A stretch of DNA of 64,000 bases from Rhodopirellula sp. SM50 (GTDB taxonomy: Bacteria; Planctomycetota; Planctomycetia; Pirellulales; Pirellulaceae): the NCBI RefSeq assembly GCF_002289565.1, contig NZ_NTFY01000016.1, positions 1 to 64,000 of the forward strand. The letters run 5' to 3'. This document shows positions 57,657 through 64,000 of the stretch, in pieces. The position numbers were made by a program, and so were the translations under genes. The first letter of the stretch is position 1. Each line of letters starts with the position of its first letter. Under the pieces are notes generated by a model. That model made no database searches. It was not told where the DNA came from and saw nothing but the letters and a program-made list of their open reading frames with translations.

Positions 57657-58973
57657 ATGAATGCGGTGACGAGTCTCCGCGACCAGTCGAATGAATTCCC
57701 GTTTCCGGGCTCGGTGTTAGAGCTCGGCTGGTGGGGCGTTCTGCCGCCCATCTCGCGCGAGGGCAAACGCTGGTGGTTGCCGTTGTCGGACACCGCCATG
57801 GTCGCGATCTCGACGGCGATCTCGTCATCCACCGCCGGCTGGGGGGACGTCAATCCGCTGGCCGTTCGCCGTGTGACCTCGGCGTTTCTCCAAGACCCGC
57901 CGTTCTTGCTGTATGCCCTGTTGAGCTGGCCGGGCGATGAATTTGTGTCCGCGACGGAGCTGGCGGAGTGGTTCATCGGTGCGGCACCGGCGGCATTGGC
58001 CGACGGCGAGTGGATGCTTGCGGCGCCGGAGATCACCAATGCGCACCAGCATCGTTGGTCCCGTTTGCTGGCCCGCAGCCGAACGACCGAGCCGAACGAT
58101 TGGATTGCCGGAGCGGCGGAGTGGTTGCAGGTTTTGGGGCCGGCGATCGATTCGGACTGGATCGAGCACCTGCCGGCGGTGATTTGGGACTGTGTCGCCG
58201 AGCCGAAACGCAAAATCGAAGGCAGCCGTTTGCTGCAGCAATTGGCGCGGGCTCGGGAGCGCGAGTTGGTGACTCAGTCCAGTCTGTCCGCCCTGGCAGA
58301 GCAACGGAAGTTGGCTGCCGCGAAGCAGTTGGCCTATGGATTGAGCCATGAAATCAACAATCCGCTGGCAAACATTTCCGCCCGGGCACAACAGCTCGCC
58401 CGCGAGGAATCCGATCCACAGCGTCAGCAATCGCTTCAGCAGATCGTCCAACAGGTCTATCGCGCCCATGAGATGATTGCCGGGTTGATGTTTTTCGCCA
58501 ACCCGCCGGAGGTCGATCGGGAACGTGTCGATTTGAACGCGCTGGTCGAGGCGGCGGGTGAGGAGTTTGCCGGGATTGCTGCGGAATTCGACATCCGGTT
58601 GTTGGCTGAAACGTTACCGGAGCCGGCGAGGGTGTCGGTGGATCGGTCGATGATATTGGAAGCGATTCGAATCTTACTGCGAAATTCGATCGAGGCGATC
58701 GGCAGCGGCGGCACGGTCGTGTTGTCGATGGAGCGGGTGGATGACCCATCGCGGGATCCGCAGTGGTTGATCCACGTCGCCGACAGCGGACCGGGGCTGA
58801 GCGTCGAAGCGTCCAAGCATGCCTTTGATCCATTTTACAGCGGTCGCGAGGCCGGCCGCGGGTTGGGATTGGGGCTGTGTCGAGCCTACCGAGTCGCCCA
58901 ATTGCATGACGCCACCATTCGGCTCTCCGGCGGCTTGGCCGGTTGCGTCGCCACGATCGCGATTCCGGATTGA
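57657..58973 (+). CDS. Soluble sensor histidine kinase
   Basis: A 438-residue kinase whose ATG directly follows the regulator stop (TAGATG), so the two are a translationally coupled pair. There is no transmembrane segment. The N-terminal ~200 residues are unrecognised and Trp/Ala-rich, with a weak HDOD-like feel around FLQDPPFLLYALL. A coiled helix (QLARARERELVTQSSL) leads to the H-box YGLSHEINNPLANIS near 229. The catalytic domain has RNSIEAIG (N box), VADSGPGLS (G1) and GRGLGLGL (G2). It would sense a cytosolic cue and phosphorylate the neighbouring regulator. Confidence 0.9.
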   Translation: MNAVTSLRDQSNEFPFPGSVLELGWWGVLPPISREGKRWWLPLSDTAMVAISTAISSSTAGWGDVNPLAVRRVTSAFLQDPPFLLYALLSWPGDEFVSATELAEWFIGAAPAALADGEWMLAAPEITNAHQHRWSRLLARSRTTEPNDWIAGAAEWLQVLGPAIDSDWIEHLPAVIWDCVAEPKRKIEGSRLLQQLARARERELVTQSSLSALAEQRKLAAAKQLAYGLSHEINNPLANISARAQQLAREESDPQRQQSLQQIVQQVYRAHEMIAGLMFFANPPEVDRERVDLNALVEAAGEEFAGIAAEFDIRLLAETLPEPARVSVDRSMILEAIRILLRNSIEAIGSGGTVVLSMERVDDPSRDPQWLIHVADSGPGLSVEASKHAFDPFYSGREAGRGLGLGLCRAYRVAQLHDATIRLSGGLAGCVATIAIPD

Positions 58974-58980
58974 TCTGCCC

Positions 58981-59287
58981 GCGCTGGTGTGCAGGCTTCA
59001 GCCGCCCGATTCGCTGCTCGGCAGCGAGCGGGAGATCGCCTGAAGGCTGGACACCAACCTGCGCTGGTGTGCAGGCTTCAGCCGCCCACTGTGGCTGCTC
59101 CGCAGCGAGCGGGGAAATCGCCTAAAGGCCAATACCGCTAAGTTAAGCGTCGTTTCTTCAGATGAGGGCCCGTAGGCTCGCGCCAAACGGCTGATATTCG
59201 TTTGATATCAGCCGGTTCGCGCCAGCGTCCGGGCCCCCTCATTCATGTTCACTTAGCGGTATTGGCCTAAAGGCTGGACACCAACCT
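58981..59287. repeat. Two ~80-bp direct repeats (GCAGGCTTCAGCCGCC family)
   Basis: Unit 1 is 58981-59060. Unit 2 is 59061-59128 continued at 59274-59287, split by the inserted element. Each unit has GGTGTGCAGGCTTCAG at one end and its relative CTGAAGGCTGGACACC at the other, so each can fold back. A fragment of the same family is near 23998-24060. Confidence 0.85.
59129..59265. mobile_element. 137-bp MITE-like element with 8-bp target-site duplication
   Basis: Terminal inverted repeats CCAATACCGCTAAGT and ACTTAGCGGTATTGG are perfect over 15 bp. CCTAAAGG flanks it on both sides (59121-59128 and 59266-59273). Removing the element and one flank restores the ~80-bp host repeat, whose intact copy reads ATCGCCTGAAGGCTGGAC at 59035-59052. 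The core is related to 24254-24393. It encodes no protein. Confidence 0.88.
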
Positions 59288-59386
59288 GCCCTCGATTCCC
59301 CCCGTGCATGCCCGGTGGTCGATCGGCGGATGATGGTCGATAATTCATGACTGTCATCCATCTGGTCGTAACGAGTCACCCCCTTC

Positions 59387-60847
59387 ATGCTTGATTCTGC
59401 TTTGGAAGTGCTGCGATTGCAGGCTGCCGGTGAGGCGTCGGCGGTTGAAATCGCTGAACGCGCGTTGGACGCGATCGAGGCGTCTCAGTCGACGCACAAC
59501 GCTTACACCCACGTCGATCGCGAGGCGGCGCTGGCGGCCGCCAAGTCCGTCGATGCCAAGCGTGCCTCCGGAAAACCGCTGGGGGCGCTGGCCGGTGTGC
59601 CGATCGCCGTCAAAGACGTGTTGTGCACGTCCGACATGCCGACGACCTGCTCGTCGGAAATGCTGCGTGGGTTTCGTCCGCCGTACGATGCGACCGTCGT
59701 CGAAAAGCTCCGCGCCGCAGACGCCGTGATCGTCGGCAAAACGAACATGGACGAATTCGCGATGGGGGCGAGTACCGAAACGAGTGCCTTCGGGATCACC
59801 AAGAACCCCTGGGATCCCTCGCGGACTCCCGGCGGCAGCAGCGGTGGCGCGGCCGCGGCGGTGGCTGCCGGGACCGTTCCGCTGAGTCTGGGCACCGACA
59901 CCGGAGGCTCCATCCGTCAGCCCGCGGCATTTTGTGGCGTGACGGGTCTGAAGCCGACTTATGGTCGGGTCAGCCGATACGGCTTGGTGGCCTTTGCCAG
60001 CAGTTTGGATCAGATCGGTCCGATGGCGTGGTCGGCCGACGAGTGCGCGTTATTGATGAACGTGATCGCGGGGTTTGAGCCGCGGGATTCGACCTCGCTC
60101 GACCAAGCCGTTCCCGATTTCACGTTGGCGACCGAATCGAACGATCTTCGTGGCATGCGGATCGGGGTGTTGCGTGAATCGTTGCAAGCCGAAGGCATCG
60201 ACGAATCGATCCGGACCGCGGTCAAGCATGCGATCGGCGTGTTTGCGGAACTGGGCGCCGAGATCGTCGATGTCGATCTGCCGCACCGTGAGTATTGGGT
60301 GCCGACCTATTACGTGATCGCGCCGAGCGAAGCGAGCAGCAACCTGTCGCGTTACGACGGGGCACACTATGGACATCGCGCCGCTGCAGAGGCGAAAGAC
60401 TTGGTGTCGATGTATTGTCGCAGTCGTGCCGAAGGGTTTGGCGCGGAAGTCAAACGCCGCATCATGATCGGGACCTACGCACTGAGCGAAGGGTATGCCG
60501 ACGAGTACTACAACAAAGCGCTCAAGGTACGACGATTGATTCGTGGCGATTTTGACGCCGCGTTCTCGCAAGTCGATCTGTTGTTGGGACCGGTCACACC
60601 GACGCCCGCGTTTTCGCTGGGCGACAAGATTGACGATCCGATCCAGATGTATCTGTGCGACTTGTTCACCGTCGGCGCGAACCTGGCCGGCGTTCCCGCG
60701 ATTTCGTTGCCGGGCGGATTCGATCCGTCGGGATTGCCGATCGGGATACAACTGCAGGCCCCGACGTTGGAAGAGAGTCGCTTGCTGTTCGCGGCATCTG
60801 CTTTTCAATCGGCGACCGATTATCACACCCAACGACCGAATCAATAA
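59387..60847 (+). CDS. gatA: Asp-tRNA(Asn)/Glu-tRNA(Gln) amidotransferase subunit A
   Basis: The glutaminase/amidase subunit, 486 residues. The Ser-cisSer-Lys triad is Lys76 (IAVKDVL), Ser151 (TPGGSSGGAAAAVA) and Ser175 (GTDTGGSIRQPA). GLKPTYGRVSRYGLVAFASS follows, as in GatA. It releases ammonia from glutamine and passes it to GatB. gatB starts 3 bp after its stop. gatC is about 36 kb away beside rpmB. Confidence 0.96.
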   Translation: MLDSALEVLRLQAAGEASAVEIAERALDAIEASQSTHNAYTHVDREAALAAAKSVDAKRASGKPLGALAGVPIAVKDVLCTSDMPTTCSSEMLRGFRPPYDATVVEKLRAADAVIVGKTNMDEFAMGASTETSAFGITKNPWDPSRTPGGSSGGAAAAVAAGTVPLSLGTDTGGSIRQPAAFCGVTGLKPTYGRVSRYGLVAFASSLDQIGPMAWSADECALLMNVIAGFEPRDSTSLDQAVPDFTLATESNDLRGMRIGVLRESLQAEGIDESIRTAVKHAIGVFAELGAEIVDVDLPHREYWVPTYYVIAPSEASSNLSRYDGAHYGHRAAAEAKDLVSMYCRSRAEGFGAEVKRRIMIGTYALSEGYADEYYNKALKVRRLIRGDFDAAFSQVDLLLGPVTPTPAFSLGDKIDDPIQMYLCDLFTVGANLAGVPAISLPGGFDPSGLPIGIQLQAPTLEESRLLFAASAFQSATDYHTQRPNQ

Positions 60848-60850
60848 ACG

Positions 60851-62323
60851 ATGTCACAGCTACCGACCACGACGATCATCGGACTGGAAGTCCACGTCCA
60901 ACTGAAGACGGCGACCAAGTTGTTTTGCGGTTGCAGCACGAAATTCGGCAGCCCACCCAACACGCAAGTCTGCCCGGTTTGTTTAGGCTTGCCCGGCGCG
61001 TTGCCGGTGATCAACGAGCACGCGATCGAGCTGGCGATCCGAGCCGGGTTGGCGATCAATTGTGATATCCCGCCGCTGACCAAATGGGATCGCAAACAGT
61101 ACTTCTATCCTGATTTGCCCAAGGGTTACCAGATCAGCCAGTTCGATCTGCCGATCTGTGCCGACGGGTGTTTGGAGATCACCGATCCGGCCGATGGTGA
61201 TGCCACGCGTAAGATCGGGATCACCCGCGCCCACCTGGAAGAAGACGCCGGCAAGAGCATGCACGACGAGGCGGCCGGCCGCGCCGACAGTCGCATCGAT
61301 CTGAACCGTTGCGGCACCCCGCTGCTGGAGATCGTCAGTGAGCCGGATTTGCGAACGGCCGAAGAAGCGTTGGCGTATCTGACCAAACTGAAAGAGATCA
61401 TGACGCACTTGGGCGTTTCGGATTGCGAAATGCAAGAGGGCAGTCTGCGCGTGGATGCCAACGTCAACCTGCACATCGACAAACATGGCGAGCGGATTGC
61501 CACGCCGATCGTCGAAGTCAAAAACATGAACAGCTTTCGCAACGTCGTCGCGGCGCTGCACTTTGAAGTCGATCGACAGTATGCCGAGTGGGAGGAAACG
61601 GGGAACACGATCGAGACCCACGGCAAACGCACCTTCGGCTGGGATGACGTCAAGGGCGTGACCTATCCGCAGCGTGAGAAAGAAGAATCCGCCGACTATC
61701 GCTATTTTCCGTGTCCCGACTTGTTGCCGATTCGAATCCCCAGCGAGCGGGTCGAGGAGATCCGCGCGTCACTCGGGGAGACACCCGAAGAAACCCGCGA
61801 ACGCTTGCAGTCGCAATACGGCATCAAAGCCTACGACGCCGACGTGATCGTTTCTCAAGGCCGCGCGATGGTCGAGTACTATGACGTCGTCGCGATGGCC
61901 TGCGGAGACGGCAAACGCGCCAGCAGTTGGATTCAGCAGGACGTGATGCGAACTTTGAAAGAGCAGGGCGAGGACATCGAGACCTTCGGCGTGACGGCCG
62001 AACAGCTCGCCCAACTGTTGTCCAAAGTCAGCAGCGGAGAACTGACCAACGACCGCGCCCGCGACGTGTTCAAACACCTTAGCGAAAACGGCGGCGACAT
62101 CGATGAGGCGATCAAAGCCTTGGGGATCGAGGCCGTTGACGAGTCGGAAATGGAAACGCTGGTCAAGGAGTTGCTCGCGGCCAATCCCAAGGTCGTCGAC
62201 GATGTCAAAAACGGCAATCAGAAAGCCGTCGGTTCGTTGATCGGTCAGGCCCGCGGCAGGAATCCCAACGCCAACCCGCAAAAGGTTCGCGAGATCGCGC
62301 TGCGGTTGATCGATCAGGCGTGA
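60851..62323 (+). CDS. gatB: Asp-tRNA(Asn)/Glu-tRNA(Gln) amidotransferase subunit B
   Basis: A 490-residue kinase and transamidase subunit. It starts with IIGLEVHVQLKTATKLFCGC, has CPVCLGLPGALPVIN, KQYFYPDLPKGYQISQFD, HLEEDAGKS and a YRYFPCPDLLP block, then the C-terminal YqeY-like tail (VGSLIGQARGRNPNANPQKV) that contacts the tRNA. It activates the misacylated tRNA-bound Asp or Glu with ATP and adds ammonia. Operon with gatA. Confidence 0.96.
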   Translation: MSQLPTTTIIGLEVHVQLKTATKLFCGCSTKFGSPPNTQVCPVCLGLPGALPVINEHAIELAIRAGLAINCDIPPLTKWDRKQYFYPDLPKGYQISQFDLPICADGCLEITDPADGDATRKIGITRAHLEEDAGKSMHDEAAGRADSRIDLNRCGTPLLEIVSEPDLRTAEEALAYLTKLKEIMTHLGVSDCEMQEGSLRVDANVNLHIDKHGERIATPIVEVKNMNSFRNVVAALHFEVDRQYAEWEETGNTIETHGKRTFGWDDVKGVTYPQREKEESADYRYFPCPDLLPIRIPSERVEEIRASLGETPEETRERLQSQYGIKAYDADVIVSQGRAMVEYYDVVAMACGDGKRASSWIQQDVMRTLKEQGEDIETFGVTAEQLAQLLSKVSSGELTNDRARDVFKHLSENGGDIDEAIKALGIEAVDESEMETLVKELLAANPKVVDDVKNGNQKAVGSLIGQARGRNPNANPQKVREIALRLIDQA

Positions 62324-62850
62324 GTCGGGGTGAAAGAATGAATGGGCAATTGCCGGAACACAGCGAATCCTTGAAAACCCACGGATAGCAGCGCGAACCC
62401 ACGGATGTAAAGCAGCCAGGGATCCGTGGGTTCGCGCTGCCATCGGTGGGCCGGTATGTTCCCAGGCCGGAGCCTACGCCCTGAACGATTTTTTGGCATT
62501 GGGCTTGCTTCCAATGTCACGTCCTTTGACTCTAATGGTGTTAGCGGAACGGCGCGAGCCGTCCGGTCGCGCTTCAAAAATACCGTGAAAGACCGGAGGG
62601 CTCGCGCCCTACCGCTAACAAATCGTTCACGGCGTAGGGCAGAGCCTCTAAAGGTGTTAGCGGAACGGCGCGAGCCGTCCGGTCGCGCTTCAAAAATACC
62701 GTGAAAGACCGGAGGGCTCGCGCCCTACCGCTAACAAATCGTTCACGGCATAGGCCGGATCCTGGAGACAAGTCTGGTATCATCAATGGCAGTGACTGAT
62801 CGATCGACCAGCGTGTCCTGCTGGTATCCCCTTCCAAGGCAATCAGTGTG
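62324..62850. other. Repeat-rich spacer upstream of the Uma2 gene
   Basis: A 527-bp spacer. After a pair of GGATCCGTGGGTTCGCGCTG-type arms (about 62378-62442) come two ~116-bp direct repeats. The 62753-62850 stretch is left for the promoter of the Uma2 gene. No gene was seen. Confidence 0.65.
62531..62760. repeat. Two ~116-bp direct repeats with GTTAGCGG palindromes
   Basis: TTAGCGGAACGGCGCGAGCC begins at 62541 and again at 62657, a spacing of 116 bp. Each unit is itself an inverted repeat (GTTAGCGG...CCGCTAAC) with an inner CCGGAGGGCTCGCGCCCT arm shared with the 132-bp elements at 11.7 and 23.9 kb. Confidence 0.85.
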
Positions 62851-63414
62851 ATGCGCAGCATTCCCGCAGGGTCATTCGTGTCGATCGAGGATTACCTGAG
62901 CGGCGAAGTTGAGTCGGAAGTCAAGCATGAATATCTGGCTGGACATGTTTACGCCATGGTCGGTGCGACGAATGCACACAACTTGATCGCCAGCAATGTG
63001 CTGGGGCTTCTGCACGCGCAACTTGCGGGGCGCGGTTGCCGCGTCTTCAACTCCGATACGAAGGTCCGCCTGCGACGTGAACACGGAACGTATTTCTACT
63101 ATCCAGATGTGATGGTGGCCTGCACGTTGAATCCGCTTGAGGAGACGTTTCAAGATTCTCCCGTTGTCATCATCGAAGTGCTCTCCGACAGCACTCGACG
63201 TACCGATGAGGGAGAGAAACGCGAGGCGTATCTCTCGATTCAGACGCTTGGAGCGTATGTATTGATGGAACAAGCCGTGAAATCGGCAGTGGTTTACACC
63301 CGCGGAGATTCAGGCTTCCTTCGTCAGGAGTACGGTGCAGGGGAACGGCTCGATTTGCCGATTGAAAATCTGAGTCTGGAGCTTGATCGGGCGTATGAGG
63401 GTTTAGCGATTTAA
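62851..63414 (+). CDS. Uma2 family (DUF820) putative endonuclease
   Basis: A 187-residue protein with the PD-(D/E)xK-type core of the Uma2 family: YLSGEVESEVKHEYLAGHVY at the start, FYYPDVMVAC (the D), SPVVIIEVLSDSTRRTD (the E) and EKREAYLSI (the K). ATG 62851 is preferred over a GTG just before. The family has expanded greatly in cyanobacteria and planctomycetes, and its function is unknown. Composition is slightly less GC-rich than its neighbours. It stands alone behind a repeat block. Confidence 0.85.
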   Translation: MRSIPAGSFVSIEDYLSGEVESEVKHEYLAGHVYAMVGATNAHNLIASNVLGLLHAQLAGRGCRVFNSDTKVRLRREHGTYFYYPDVMVACTLNPLEETFQDSPVVIIEVLSDSTRRTDEGEKREAYLSIQTLGAYVLMEQAVKSAVVYTRGDSGFLRQEYGAGERLDLPIENLSLELDRAYEGLAI

Positions 63415-63455
63415 ACGATCAGGCAGGTTGCGTCAAAGTTGCTTGAGAGGATGCC

Positions 63456-63938
63456 ATGGACACCGAAACTCGCCGACCGCGTCGCGATCCGCTGTTCGTG
63501 CTGATCCTCTTTGGGGTCTGTGTGGTGACGGTTTGGTTGTTGCTGATGCCGTTTTATGCGGCGATCGCCCGTGTGACGATGAAGCGTTTTCATTTGTCGA
63601 CCGAATCGTTTGCCTGCTGGGCCATCCAGGCTCCGGTTCCGGCGATGTACAACTTCGGCAATCAATATGAGATACGCGATCTACCGGAAGGCTTGATCAC
63701 GCCGGTGCTCGATTCGAGTCGACCCCGCTACATCAACCACTTTCCGACTCGGGTGTTGACGTTCGCCAACGGGCGCTACTCGTTGCTCAGTCCCGGCCAG
63801 GATCGCTGGGTGACGATCAGATCGTCTTACCGCGGGCAGACGTTGGAAACCAAGATCCACGCCAAGCCGATCGGCGAAGGCAGATTCGAGTGGATTCGCG
63901 AGTCATCCGAGATTCTTTCGACCGGGGGTGACCGGTGA
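63456..63938 (+). CDS. Small single-helix membrane protein of unknown function
   Basis: A 160-residue protein with a basic N-terminus (TRRPRRDP) and one transmembrane helix at about 13-37 (FVLILFGVCVVTVWLLLMPF). The rest is a predicted beta-rich domain of about 120 residues outside the cytoplasm (RYINHFPTRVLTFANGRYSL, KIHAKPIGEGRFEW). I do not recognise the family. Its TGA stop overlaps the ATG of the next gene, so the two are probably co-translated. Confidence 0.65.
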   Translation: MDTETRRPRRDPLFVLILFGVCVVTVWLLLMPFYAAIARVTMKRFHLSTESFACWAIQAPVPAMYNFGNQYEIRDLPEGLITPVLDSSRPRYINHFPTRVLTFANGRYSLLSPGQDRWVTIRSSYRGQTLETKIHAKPIGEGRFEWIRESSEILSTGGDR

Positions 63939-64000
63939 TGTTCGGCGGCAAGGCAACAGACGGCAGTGGAGAGGAGGTCGAGGCCGCGGCGCCTGACTCG
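63938..64000 (+). CDS. Start of a gene cut by the window end
   Basis: ATG 63938 overlaps the preceding stop (TGATG). Only 21 codons are visible (MFGGKATDGSGEEVEAAAPD and on), acidic and Ala/Gly-rich. The product cannot be identified. Confidence 0.55.
   Translation, partial: MFGGKATDGSGEEVEAAAPDS

Larger units (their letters stand above)
58974..59386. other. Spacer of nested repeats upstream of gatA
   Basis: A 413-bp gap holding two ~80-bp direct repeat units with GTGTGCAGGCTTCAGCC, the second interrupted by a 137-bp element (59129-59265). The gatA promoter should lie in 59290-59386. Confidence 0.7.

Noticed and set aside
1-64000. tRNA, rRNA, toxin-antitoxin pair, prophage or full insertion sequence
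   Set aside because: Reading through spacers on both strands showed no rRNA or tRNA signature, no transposase or integrase gene, and no adjacent small toxin-antitoxin pair. A covariance-model search would be needed to exclude small RNAs.

Overview
The window looks like chromosomal DNA of a planctomycete, most likely a Pirellulaceae member of the Rhodopirellula type. The reasons are the GC-rich sequence and a gene set typical of that group: a BBP7-type outer-membrane protein, a PVC-type CxxCH haem protein, DUF1571, DUF1080, DUF6807 and SMP-30 proteins, a CSPTR sulfatase, a ceramidase-like secreted protein, and HpnCDE squalene genes. No rRNA, tRNA, CRISPR array, prophage or transposase gene was found. 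Genes are short transcription units on both strands, separated by spacers crowded with palindromic repeats.

Layout. 0-12 kb: DUF6807 protein, an operon of a FabF-like synthase and an ACT-malic enzyme, a secretin-like exported protein divergent from a membrane VWA protein, an alpha/beta hydrolase lacking its nucleophile, a DJ-1/PfpI protein, a small exported protein and BBP7. 12-23 kb: a LURP-one-like protein, an exported PDZ protein with a hexapeptide repeat tail, gamma-carbonic anhydrase, a three-gene GH10-like/SMP-30/DHDPS-like operon, purC, a HemQ-type protein, DUF1571, and rpmB-gatC. 23-32 kb: a 1.37 kb repeat-filled spacer, a Gfo/Idh/MocA oxidoreductase, a Tat-type metallophosphoesterase, a large CxxCH haem protein, a ceramidase-like protein and an exported peroxiredoxin.

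32-39 kb holds the most interesting locus. hpnC-hpnD-hpnE make squalene from farnesyl diphosphate. They are followed on the same strand by a single ORF fusing a class II-like photolyase to a renalase-like FAD oxidoreductase. ispH, which supplies isoprenoid precursors, starts 14 bp away on the other strand. This suggests a combined isoprenoid and photoprotection locus.

39-54 kb: DUF1080 lipoprotein and sulfotransferase; a MazG-like/membrane protein/ABC ATPase operon followed by a GYF_2-coiled-coil-SUFU protein; holA; a GxxExxY protein bracketed by perfect 24-bp direct repeats; a sulfatase; a large exported repeat protein. 54-64 kb: mnmG, an unusual excisionase-HTH/REC regulator with its soluble histidine kinase, gatA-gatB (36 kb from gatC), a Uma2 nuclease-family protein, a small membrane protein, and a gene cut by the window end.

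Two themes recur. Several families of MITE-like or REP-like inverted repeats fill nearly every spacer, and one copy has landed inside another repeat with an 8-bp target duplication. In-frame minisatellites of 15, 18 or 21 bp expand low-complexity segments in at least five proteins.
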